From Bacteroidota bacterium (lineage in GTDB: Bacteria > Bacteroidota > Rhodothermia > Balneolales > HLUCCA01), in assembly GCA_003448835.1 (NCBI GenBank), contig DLXM01000022.1:1-11684 (forward strand): DNA of 11,684 nucleotides, given 5' to 3'. Below, piece after piece: positions 1-6,387 of this stretch. Every line of letters begins with the position of its first letter. The first letter of the stretch is position 1. The notes under the pieces are model-generated. The model did no database searches and had not been told where the DNA came from. It saw only the letters and a program-made list of their open reading frames with translations. Both the position numbers and the translations under genes were made by a program.

Positions 1-1
1 T

Positions 2-601
2 GAACTGGAAAAAATGGGTCGAAAAGCGTTGATATTTCAAGCTGATGCAGTGGACTCAAAACGCGCAGATGAGGTAGTTAATACCATTGTAAAAGAGTGG
101 GGCAGACTGGATATTCTCGTAAACAATGCCGGTATCACAAAAGACACCCTGATTATGCGCATGAGCGAAGAACAATGGGATGATGTGATTACAACCAACT
201 TAAAAAGTGTATTTAATTATAGTAAATCATCAGTTCGCCACATGATGAAACAACGTACTGGATCAATCATTAATATTGGCTCAGTAGTTGGTGTTTCAGG
301 TAATGCAGGGCAAACAAATTATTCGGCCTCAAAGGCTGGAATGATTGGTTTTTCAAAATCATTGGCTAAGGAATTGGCTTCCAGAAACGTTCGTGTTAAT
401 GTCATTGCTCCGGGTTATATTACGACTGATATGACAGGACAATTGAATGAAGCAACGTTAGAAAATATTGAAAAGTCAATCCCATTGGGTAAAGCTGGTG
501 ATCCACAGGATATAGCCTTTGCAGTTCAGTACCTTGGTAGTGATGCTGCATCTTATGTAACAGGTGTTGTATTACATGTTGATGGTGGGATGGTAATGTA
601 A
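2..601 (+). CDS. fabG: 3-oxoacyl-[acyl-carrier-protein] reductase FabG, 5'-truncated by the window edge
   Basis: NADPH-dependent short-chain dehydrogenase/reductase that reduces 3-oxoacyl-ACP to 3-hydroxyacyl-ACP in cytosolic type II fatty-acid synthesis. The frame is open from base 2, before the first ATG at 14, and those codons read on naturally as FabG, so 14 is an internal Met rather than the start. Roughly 45-50 N-terminal residues, including the TGxxxGIG nucleotide-binding turn, lie outside the window (family length about 245). Visible features are the NNAG motif (bases 122-133), the catalytic Ser in INIGSVVG (281-283) and the YSASK motif, with Tyr at 320-322 and Lys at 332-334. The C-terminus YVTGVVLHVDGGMVM is typical of FabG. 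It is followed at 709 by acpP and fabF, the usual fatty-acid cluster. The SDR family is broad, but this context and C-terminus make FabG the best call. Confidence 0.95.
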   Translation, partial: ELEKMGRKALIFQADAVDSKRADEVVNTIVKEWGRLDILVNNAGITKDTLIMRMSEEQWDDVITTNLKSVFNYSKSSVRHMMKQRTGSIINIGSVVGVSGNAGQTNYSASKAGMIGFSKSLAKELASRNVRVNVIAPGYITTDMTGQLNEATLENIEKSIPLGKAGDPQDIAFAVQYLGSDAASYVTGVVLHVDGGMVM

Positions 602-610
602 TATGGTTGT

Positions 611-628
611 ACTGTTTGCGTAAGCAGT
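611..628 (+). terminator. small hairpin in the fabG-acpP gap, possible weak terminator or attenuator
   Basis: Bases 611-617 (ACTGTTT) pair with 622-628 (AAGCAGT), giving seven pairs including one G-U around a GCGT loop. The sequence after it is T-rich but interrupted (CTTGTTATTATTG), so it is at best a leaky terminator. A partial stop here would let acpP be expressed at a different level from fabG. Pairing was done by eye, with no folding energy computed. Confidence 0.3.
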
Positions 629-634
629 CTAGAC

Positions 635-664
635 TTGTTATTATTGTATGTTAATAAATTATAA
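635..664 (+). promoter_or_regulatory. possible promoter for acpP
   Basis: TTGTTA (635-640) is separated by 18 bases from TTATAA (659-664), which resembles a sigma70-type -35/-10 pair. It would give a leader of roughly 40 nt before the acpP ATG at 709. The region is very AT-rich, so chance matches are common. The FCB-type -7 element TAnnTTTG is not present here. Low confidence. Confidence 0.25.
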
Positions 665-708
665 GAACTTCAAATTCCAAAAACTCTAAACTAAATCTAA
701 GAAAAATC

Positions 709-948
709 ATGGCACAAGACATTGAAGCAAAAGTAAAAGCAATCATCGTTGAAAAATTGGGCGTTGATGAATCAGTAATCACACTTGATTCAAACTTCAC
801 CAACGATTTAGGCGCTGACTCGCTTGATACTGTTGAACTTATTATGGAATTCGAAAAAGAATTCGATATTAGTATTCCGGATGAAGATGCTGAAAATATT
901 TCAACTGTTGGATCAGCAGTATCTTATTTGACTGAAAAGACTGCTTAA
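709..948 (+). CDS. acpP: acyl carrier protein
   Basis: Small acidic cytosolic carrier of growing acyl chains in type II fatty-acid synthesis. It is modified with 4'-phosphopantetheine on Ser38 of the GADSLD motif (residues 35-40), followed by the helix II sequence [14 protein letters not shown] that docks partner enzymes. Its 79 residues match the family. The start ATG at 709 follows an A-rich stretch without a Shine-Dalgarno sequence, and the N-terminus [20 protein letters not shown] is a standard ACP start. It lies between fabG and fabF, 21 nt ahead of fabF, as in many bacteria. It is probably the most highly expressed gene of the cluster. A separate promoter or a partial terminator in the 107-nt gap upstream would fit that, though neither is certain. 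Confidence 0.97.
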   Translation: MAQDIEAKVKAIIVEKLGVDESVITLDSNFTNDLGADSLDTVELIMEFEKEFDISIPDEDAENISTVGSAVSYLTEKTA

Positions 949-969
949 TTTACATTTAATAGAAATTCG

Positions 970-2214
970 ATGACCCCCAGAAGAGTTGTAATAACTGGAC
1001 TTGGAGCTATAACTCCTGTTGGAAATACTATTCCTGAATTTTGGAATGGTCTTGTTAATGGGAAAAGTGGCGCCAGACCAATTACACATTTCGATGTGTC
1101 TGAGTTCCCTACAAAATTTGCAGGGCAGATAGATAATTACAATCCGGCCGATTTTTTTGACCTCAAAGAAGCCAGAAGAATGGATAAGTTTACTCAGTAT
1201 GCCATAGTTGCATCTGACGAAGCTATTAAAGATTCTGCACTTGATCTCGAAAATATTGATAAAAACCGGGTTGCTGTTATGATCGGTACCGGCATTGGGG
1301 GGTTCGAAGTCTTTTATCGTCAGTGTTTGGAATTTTCGAATCGGGGACCTCGAGGGGTTTCCCCATTCTTTATTCCGATGCTGATTCCAGATATTGCTGC
1401 AGGACATGTATCAATAAGACATGGTTTCAGGGGGCCTAATTTCTGTGCTGTGTCTGCTTGCGCTACCGGTTCACATAATATTGGGCTTGCATTTGATGCG
1501 ATTCGTTATGGCACGGCTGATTATGCTGTTTGTGGTGGAACAGAAGCTCCTGTTTTTGAAATGGGAGTGGCTGGTTTTAACGCTATGAAAGCAATGTCTA
1601 CCAGAAACGATGAGCCTGAGACTGCATCCAGACCATTCGACTCAAGTCGAGATGGGTTCGTTCTTGGCGAAGGAGCCGGAATGATGATTCTGGAAGAATA
1701 TGAGTCTGCTATTAAACGCAATGCAAATATTTACGCAGAAGTTGTTGGTTATGGTTTCTCTGCGGATGCACATCATATTACCGCACCGGATCCAGAAGGT
1801 AATGGCGTAATTCTTGCTATGGTCACTGCTATTGAAGCTGCCGGTATCAAACCGGAACAAGTAGGCCATATCAATATGCATGGTACATCAACTCCTTTGG
1901 GTGATGTTGCTGAAACAAACTCTATCAAAAAAGTATTCGGGGATTATGCATATAAGTTGAATTTGAATTCAACTAAATCTATGACCGGTCACATGCTGGG
2001 GGCTGCAGGTGCTGCAGAATCAGTTGCTACTGTATTGGCAATTAAAAATAGCCTTATTCCACCAACGATTAATTATAGGAATCCAGATCCAAATTGTGAT
2101 CTTAACTATACAGTTAATGAAGCAGTGACAAGAAACCTGGATTACGCAATTAATAATGCGTTTGGTTTTGGTGGTCATAACACGTCTGTTATATTCAAAA
2201 AGTTTGAAGGTTAA
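970..2214 (+). CDS. fabF: 3-oxoacyl-[acyl-carrier-protein] synthase II (KAS II)
   Basis: Condensing enzyme that elongates acyl-ACP with malonyl-ACP in fatty-acid synthesis. It is a cytosolic thiolase-fold homodimer. The 414 residues match FabF length. Catalytic residues sit at the expected places: nucleophile Cys164 in VSACATG, His304 in NMHGTST, Lys336 in NSTKSMTGH and His341, with the glycine-rich loop NAFGFGGHN near residues 396-404. The Cys-His-His triad with the conserved Lys separates it from FabH (Cys-His-Asn). FabB is less likely because of the acpP-fabF arrangement and closer overall resemblance to KAS II. The start ATG at 970 gives the standard RRVVITGLGAITPVG N-terminus. It ends 4 nt before rnc, so the two are almost certainly cotranscribed. 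Confidence 0.96.
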   Translation: MTPRRVVITGLGAITPVGNTIPEFWNGLVNGKSGARPITHFDVSEFPTKFAGQIDNYNPADFFDLKEARRMDKFTQYAIVASDEAIKDSALDLENIDKNRVAVMIGTGIGGFEVFYRQCLEFSNRGPRGVSPFFIPMLIPDIAAGHVSIRHGFRGPNFCAVSACATGSHNIGLAFDAIRYGTADYAVCGGTEAPVFEMGVAGFNAMKAMSTRNDEPETASRPFDSSRDGFVLGEGAGMMILEEYESAIKRNANIYAEVVGYGFSADAHHITAPDPEGNGVILAMVTAIEAAGIKPEQVGHINMHGTSTPLGDVAETNSIKKVFGDYAYKLNLNSTKSMTGHMLGAAGAAESVATVLAIKNSLIPPTINYRNPDPNCDLNYTVNEAVTRNLDYAINNAFGFGGHNTSVIFKKFEG

Positions 2215-2218
2215 ATGA

Positions 2219-2980
2219 ATGTTTGACAGGGTTAAGTCCTGGTTGGTTCGACAGTCACTGGACATCGAGACAAAGACCAAAATTGATCAAATAGAAAAGA
2301 TCATTGGTACTTACATCCTCAACCCAAATTTATACCTGAAAGCATTACGGCACAGATCTAAATTAATTGAATCGAATTTAAGGCACACTGAATCTTATGA
2401 ACAACTTGAGTTTCTGGGTGATGCTGTATTAGATTTAATCGTTTCTGAAATCCTTTTTGAGCGCTTTTCAACCAGAAACGAAGGCTTTATGACTCAAATA
2501 AGATCACGCATTGTTAAAGGAGAAACTCTTGCTCAATTTTCCCAGCACCTGGAATTGGATAAGATTATCGAAGTTGGAGTGAGGGTAAAAGATCAGGGTA
2601 TCGAATCGAGTACAAGTGTACTTGCCGACATATTTGAAGCTCTGTTAGGTGCAATATATCGTGATCGTGGATATGTTGAAGCACGTCGATTTGTAGTAGA
2701 TCTTGTTGATTCTTATTTGGACATCGATAAATTGGAGTCTGAAAAAGATAATTACAAAAGCATTTTGCTCGAATATGCACAATCAAAAAAAATGTCGGCT
2801 CCAACCTACGAAATTCTTCGGGTAACCGGTCCTGACCACGAAAAAGAATTTGAAATTCAAGTCGTCATCAATGAGGTTGGATATGGAAAAGGCGAAGGTC
2901 GAAATAAAAAGAAAGCGGAGCAAATAGCTGCGAAACAAACACTTAGCATGTTAAAGGCTGATGTTTTTTCTGCTCATTAA
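2219..2980 (+). CDS. rnc: ribonuclease III
   Basis: Mg2+-dependent endonuclease that cuts double-stranded RNA and matures rRNA precursors; it acts as a cytosolic dimer. The catalytic domain spans about residues 22-165. It carries the signature EQLEFLGDAVLDL (61-73), with Glu61, Glu64 and Asp68, then Glu88 in RNEGFM, and Asp137 and Glu140 in LADIFEALLGAIY. These match E. coli Glu38, Glu41, Asp45, Glu65, Asp114 and Glu117. A double-stranded RNA-binding domain follows (about 176-246), with the typical GKGEGRNKKKAEQIAA tail helix. The 253 residues are slightly longer than E. coli (226) because of an N-terminal extension of about 20 residues. The ATG at 2219 is preferred because ATG 2215 runs into TGA after two codons. 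It sits 4 nt after fabF, an arrangement known from FCB and other bacteria. Confidence 0.96.
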   Translation: MFDRVKSWLVRQSLDIETKTKIDQIEKIIGTYILNPNLYLKALRHRSKLIESNLRHTESYEQLEFLGDAVLDLIVSEILFERFSTRNEGFMTQIRSRIVKGETLAQFSQHLELDKIIEVGVRVKDQGIESSTSVLADIFEALLGAIYRDRGYVEARRFVVDLVDSYLDIDKLESEKDNYKSILLEYAQSKKMSAPTYEILRVTGPDHEKEFEIQVVINEVGYGKGEGRNKKKAEQIAAKQTLSMLKADVFSAH

Positions 2981-3015
2981 TCTGTAGAATTGCAATGCGA
3001 ATTTTCGTTTGGGAG

Positions 3016-3045
3016 GGGAGTAAATTGATGAGAAATTTCTTTCCC
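3016..3045 (+). terminator. imperfect hairpin after rnc, candidate terminator or processing site
   Basis: GGGAG (3016-3020) pairs with TTCCC (3041-3045), and AAATT (3022-3026) pairs with AATTT (3034-3038). The loop is GATGAGA and there is a small 1x2 internal loop. It is the only GC-containing stem in the spacer and lies 36 nt beyond the rnc stop. No immediate uridine run follows, although a TTTTTT stretch occurs at 3067-3072. Paired by eye only. Confidence 0.35.
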
Positions 3046-3059
3046 ATCTTCTGATATTA

Positions 3060-3080
3060 TCAATTCTTTTTTCAAATTGA
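3060..3080 (+). repeat. inverted repeat with a T-rich loop
   Basis: TCAATT (3060-3065) and AATTGA (3075-3080) are perfect inverted arms around a nine-base loop containing six consecutive T. A 6-bp AT-rich stem is weak and could be chance in this composition. It is listed because it lies between two other inverted repeats in the same spacer. Confidence 0.25.
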
Positions 3081-3100
3081 GTCAATAAAAGAGATAGAAT

Positions 3101-3130
3101 TTCATTACTTTTTAATCAAAGTAAAATGAA
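3101..3130 (+). promoter_or_regulatory. eleven-pair hairpin just upstream of the aminotransferase start
   Basis: TTCATTACTTT (3101-3111) pairs with AAAGT (3118-3122) and AATGAA (3125-3130) around the loop TTAATC, with two unpaired A at 3123-3124. The stem ends 25 nt before the GTG start at 3156, so it would lie in the leader of that mRNA or over its promoter. It could be a leader structure, an operator or the tail of a terminator; the sequence alone does not decide. It is AT-rich and was paired by eye. Confidence 0.35.
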
Positions 3131-3155
3131 TCTCTAACTAATAAACTCAAACGTC

Positions 3156-4217
3156 GTGACTTTTAAAATTACCCGCAGAACTGAGTCCAAACTTCCATCC
3201 ATCGATTTCAATCAATTAAGATTCGGTGATACCTTTTCTGACCATCAATTTGAGCAAAAATATAAATCAGGTGAGTGGTTTCAGGGCGAAATCAAACCTT
3301 ATGGTCCAATCCAGCTTGATCCAGCTTTAAGTGTTTTACATTATGGGCAGGCAGTTTTTGAAGGAATGAAAGCATTTCGCTACAAAAACGGAAAAATCAA
3401 TATTTTTAGAATTGATAAACACTATGACCGATTCGTCAGATCATGTGAAAGAATGAATATTCCAGTAATCAGTGCTGAAGTGTTCGGTGAATCTATTAAA
3501 CAATTAGTGGATATCGATCGAAAATTTGTACCTGAAGACAAGTTTAAATCGCTTTATTTAAGGCCGTTTATTTTTGCAGCAGATGAGTTTCTTGGAGTTC
3601 GGGCAGCACAAAATTATAGATATCTGGTTATTGCCGGTCCCGTCGGGAACTATTATGCAGAAGGTATCAAACCAGTGCGTTTGACCACATTTCCTCAATA
3701 TGTTCGAGCTGTAAAAGGCGGGGTGGGAGACGCTAAAGTTCCCGGTAATTATGGAGCTACTATGAAAGCAAATAATGAAGCGATGAGTGCCGGTTATGCA
3801 CAAGTTCTTTGGTTAGATGCGTTTGAACATAAATATGTGGAAGAGGTCGGAACATCAAATATTTTCTTCCTGATTGAAGATACCTTAATTACACCCCCAC
3901 TGGAAGGGACTATTCTACCAGGTGTTACACGTGACAGTGTTATACATATAGCAAAATCGTGGGGAATCAATGTTCAAGAAAAAAAGATTTCAATTGATGA
4001 GGTGTTTCAAGCACACAGTAAAGGACACTTAAAAGAGATTTTTGCCACGGGTACGGCTGCCGTCGTTTCCCCGGTTGGATTTATCCATCATGACGGGAAT
4101 AATCTGGACTTGAAACAGGATTCAATGGGTCCGTTATCGCAAAAATTGTATGATACAATTACGGGAATACACCATGGTGAGGTTGAGGACCCTGATAATT
4201 GGTGTACATTGATTTAA
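3156..4217 (+). CDS. ilvE: branched-chain amino-acid aminotransferase
   Basis: PLP-dependent class IV (fold type IV) aminotransferase, probably interconverting Leu/Ile/Val with their 2-oxo acids using 2-oxoglutarate/glutamate in the cytosol. At 353 residues it matches the longer BCAT subgroup (about 350-360) rather than the roughly 310-residue E. coli type. Motifs include HYGQAVFEGMKAFR (62-75), the PLP Schiff-base Lys194 in DAKVPGNYGA, Glu230 in YVEEVGTSNIFF, GTILPGVTRDSV (251-262) and the cofactor-phosphate loop TGTAAVVSPV (298-307). The start is GTG at 3156. The only nearby ATG (3126) meets a stop after three codons, and the N-terminus from the GTG fits the family. The upstream spacer carries three inverted repeats. 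thyA follows after 35 nt, so they may share a transcript. Substrate preference cannot be read from sequence alone. Confidence 0.92.
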   Translation: MTFKITRRTESKLPSIDFNQLRFGDTFSDHQFEQKYKSGEWFQGEIKPYGPIQLDPALSVLHYGQAVFEGMKAFRYKNGKINIFRIDKHYDRFVRSCERMNIPVISAEVFGESIKQLVDIDRKFVPEDKFKSLYLRPFIFAADEFLGVRAAQNYRYLVIAGPVGNYYAEGIKPVRLTTFPQYVRAVKGGVGDAKVPGNYGATMKANNEAMSAGYAQVLWLDAFEHKYVEEVGTSNIFFLIEDTLITPPLEGTILPGVTRDSVIHIAKSWGINVQEKKISIDEVFQAHSKGHLKEIFATGTAAVVSPVGFIHHDGNNLDLKQDSMGPLSQKLYDTITGIHHGEVEDPDNWCTLI

Positions 4218-4252
4218 TAAGAAGTTAAATTATTTACTAATTCTTGATTTTT

Positions 4253-5101
4253 ATGAAGCAGTATTTGGACCTGGTTAAGCGAGTCCTGGATAATGGCGTG
4301 TTAAAAGAAAATAGAACGGGTACAGACACGATTTCTAGTTTTGCTGAATTTTATCGTGTTGATTTATCAGAAGGATTTCCGCTATTAACCACTAAAAAAG
4401 TATTTTTCAGATCAGTGGTACTTGAACTTTTATGGTATTTACGTGGTGAGGATCATATTAAATGGTTACGCGACGAAAATAACTGCCATATCTGGGATGC
4501 GTGGGCCGATGAATCGGGTCATGTAGGTCCGATTTACCCGGTGTTGTGGCGAAAATTTCCAACCCTAAAAGAAGAAGAGGTAATTCTGGATGGGAATGCA
4601 TCTGCTATTACTAAATCAATCTGGTCAAAAGATACGGTCGACCAAATCCAGAATGCAATTGATTTATTGAAGTCTAATCCTAGTAGCAGACGAATTGTAG
4701 TAAGTGCATGGCATCCAGGATTGCTTTCTGAAATGGCATTACCACCTTGTCATATCATGTTTATTTTTAACGTTGCTAACGGAAGATTAAATTGTCATTT
4801 AACGCAAAGATCAGGTGACATCGCCCTTGGAATTCCATTTAACTTAGCATGTTATTCTGCACTGACAATGGCAATTGCACAGGAAGTTGGGTTGCAACCC
4901 GGAGAGTTTGCGCATACAATTGTAGATGCACATATTTATGTGAATCATGTTGATGGATTAAAAGAACAGTTAAAACGAAATCCGAAACCACTTCCAACAC
5001 TTAAAATTTCAAATAAGCCGGTAGATAAATTGTCATTTGAAGATTTTGAATTAATCGGATATGATCCTGATCCGGTGATAAAATTTGAAGTTGCTGTATG
5101 A
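4253..5101 (+). CDS. thyA: thymidylate synthase (folate-dependent, ThyA type)
   Basis: Methylates dUMP to dTMP with 5,10-methylene-tetrahydrofolate, releasing dihydrofolate; a cytosolic homodimer. The ATG at 4253 gives 282 residues beginning MKQYLDLVKRVLDNG, closely matching E. coli ThyA. A TTG three codons earlier (4244) is less likely. Active-site residues are present: nucleophile Cys166 in LPPCH, phosphate-binding Arg21, Arg146 and Arg147, Glu58 in LELLW, Trp81, Tyr95, Asp189 in QRSGDIALG, Asn197 in GIPFNLA, and His227 and Tyr229 in DAHIYVNH. It is about 18 residues longer than the E. coli enzyme. The extra residues lie in the small domain (about 104-128), and the usual YGKQWR is YPVLWR (95-100). 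The stop overlaps the folA start as ATGA, indicating translational coupling with the enzyme that recycles its product. Confidence 0.97.
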   Translation: MKQYLDLVKRVLDNGVLKENRTGTDTISSFAEFYRVDLSEGFPLLTTKKVFFRSVVLELLWYLRGEDHIKWLRDENNCHIWDAWADESGHVGPIYPVLWRKFPTLKEEEVILDGNASAITKSIWSKDTVDQIQNAIDLLKSNPSSRRIVVSAWHPGLLSEMALPPCHIMFIFNVANGRLNCHLTQRSGDIALGIPFNLACYSALTMAIAQEVGLQPGEFAHTIVDAHIYVNHVDGLKEQLKRNPKPLPTLKISNKPVDKLSFEDFELIGYDPDPVIKFEVAV

Positions 5102-5619
5102 GACTTCATTTGATTGCTGCTCACGACGAAAACCTTGTAATTGGTCACAAGGGTAAGCTTCCATGGCATATATCAGATGATTTAAAACATTTCAAGAAGA
5201 TTACGATGGGTAGTCCTATTTTAATGGGACGTGGTGTTTTCGAAGAAATTGGCCAAAAACCACTTCCCGGAAGAAGAAATGTGGTTTTATCTTCTAAAAA
5301 ATGGGATGAGGTTGAAAGCTACGGTGATATTGAGTCTGCATTGGACGCTCTGAAAGAAGAAGATATAGTCTATGTAATTGGTGGTGGACAGATTTATCGC
5401 CAGCTTATTGATAAATGTGAGAAAATGTACATCACAGAAGTTGATGGACAACATGAAGGTGATGTGTTTTTTCCTGATTATAAATTGGATTTAGATGCAG
5501 ATTGGATTGAAATTAGCAGAAATACTTATTCTGGTTACGCATTTGTTGAGTATATGCGCATAAATAACTTACCTATAAATAAAGATGGAATCACCAAAAC
5601 CACCCAAACCAACGAATGA
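5098..5619 (+). CDS. folA: dihydrofolate reductase
   Basis: Reduces dihydrofolate to tetrahydrofolate with NADPH, regenerating the cofactor consumed by ThyA. The 173 residues include the folate-site LPWHISDDLKHF (21-32) with catalytic Asp28 and Trp23, then MGRGVFEEIG (43-52), LPGRRN with Arg59, VIGGGQIY (93-100) for NADPH, and Thr113 in ITEVD. After the GR of the cofactor-binding motif the residues are Gly-Val rather than the common Lys/His-Thr, a mild oddity near the NADPH pyrophosphate. The core ends near residue 157. The remaining 16 or so residues (INKDGITKTTQTNE) are an unusual polar tail whose codons overlap the start of the next gene by 35 nt. The start overlaps the thyA stop (ATGA). 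It looks like a chromosomal housekeeping enzyme, with no cassette or integron signature nearby. Confidence 0.95.
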   Translation: MRLHLIAAHDENLVIGHKGKLPWHISDDLKHFKKITMGSPILMGRGVFEEIGQKPLPGRRNVVLSSKKWDEVESYGDIESALDALKEEDIVYVIGGGQIYRQLIDKCEKMYITEVDGQHEGDVFFPDYKLDLDADWIEISRNTYSGYAFVEYMRINNLPINKDGITKTTQTNE

Positions 5620-6376
5620 AGCTGAACGACTTAAAGCACTTCGGTCTTTCAATATTTTAGACACAGATGAAGAAGAGTTTTATGATAATATTGCAAAATT
5701 AGCCTCATTTATTTGTGACACAGAAATTGCTTTAATCACCTTTGTGGATGACGAAAGACAATGGTTTAAAGCAAAAATTGGGCTTGAGTTGAAGGAGACA
5801 TCCAGGGATGTTGCATTTTGTGCATATGCAATTCATCAATCGGATATTATGATAGTTTCTGATCCAACTACAGATGTGCGGTTCTCTCAAAATCCACTTG
5901 TTGTTTCTGATCCGAATATTCGATTTTATGCCGGTGCACCGTTAATTACAAGTGATGGATATGGTCTTGGTACACTTTGTGTAATTGATAGTAAACATAA
6001 AGAATTAACGTCCGATCAGTTAAATGCATTAGATCAACTACGAAGAATTGCCATTCAATATTTAGAGTTTCGTAAAATACACACCACAAAAGGGAAAATG
6101 GATGATCAAGTTCAATCACTTCAAGATCGTGTAAATATGATGCTTAAGGAGATTGAACTAAAAAACGCAGAATTACAGGAACTTTCAAAAGTTTTGTCAC
6201 ATGATCTTAGAGCACCTCTACGCGGTATTTCGTCATTAGCCGAATGGATGTTGGAAGACCACAGAGATCAATTACCCGAAGAAATTGTTGAACAATTAGG
6301 GTTAATCAAAGATAGAACTTTAAAATTATACAGTTTACTTGATGCAATAATATCAAAAACACTTGAAGCAAATTAA
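5585..6376 (+). CDS. GAF-domain protein with a histidine-kinase DHp (HisKA) domain but no ATPase domain
   Basis: Soluble cytosolic signalling protein of 263 residues. The N-terminus NEAERLKALRSFNILDT (11-27) and a GAF domain to about residue 162 match the GAF sensor family with motifs like LITFVDDERQWFKAKIGL. A likely coiled-coil linker follows (about 170-200), then a DHp/HisKA helix pair with the H-box VLSHDLRAPLRG and phosphorylatable His206. The protein stops at the end of the second DHp helix (LLDAIISKTLEAN). No N-, G1- or G2-box of a HATPase domain follows in this frame, and the next bases clearly encode a receiver. So it cannot autophosphorylate alone. It could be a phosphotransfer shuttle, a heterodimer partner or a decayed kinase (inference). 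The ATG at 5585 lies inside folA (35-nt overlap) and gives the family-typical N-terminus. The ligand of the GAF domain is unknown. Confidence 0.85.
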   Translation: MESPKPPKPTNEAERLKALRSFNILDTDEEEFYDNIAKLASFICDTEIALITFVDDERQWFKAKIGLELKETSRDVAFCAYAIHQSDIMIVSDPTTDVRFSQNPLVVSDPNIRFYAGAPLITSDGYGLGTLCVIDSKHKELTSDQLNALDQLRRIAIQYLEFRKIHTTKGKMDDQVQSLQDRVNMMLKEIELKNAELQELSKVLSHDLRAPLRGISSLAEWMLEDHRDQLPEEIVEQLGLIKDRTLKLYSLLDAIISKTLEAN

Positions 6377-6387
6377 GATCTATTATT

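Noticed and set aside
14..16. ATG at 14 as the start of fabG
   Set aside because: The frame is open upstream and reads as FabG, and a start here would remove the Rossmann nucleotide-binding turn. It is an internal Met of a gene cut by the window.
913..1407. Long minus-strand open frame of 164 codons opposite fabF
   Set aside because: Its translation looks like no family, has Cys/Ser/Asn-rich composition typical of an antisense shadow, and lies entirely opposite the strongly conserved acpP/fabF codons. The shorter minus-strand frames elsewhere in the window were rejected for the same reason.
2215..2226. ATG at 2215 as an alternative rnc start
   Set aside because: It reads Met-Asn-Val then TGA; the rnc frame begins at 2219.
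3126..3137. ATG at 3126 as a start for the aminotransferase
   Set aside because: It meets TAA after three codons and is in a different frame from the gene starting at GTG 3156.
4244..4252. TTG start for thyA three codons upstream
   Set aside because: The ATG at 4253 gives MKQYLDLVKRVLDNG, which aligns directly with the E. coli ThyA N-terminus; the added MIF has no support.
4253..5619. A mobile dfr cassette or integron-borne folate gene
   Set aside because: No attC-like repeat, integrase or transposase is visible; folA is fused by overlap to thyA and its base composition matches its neighbours.
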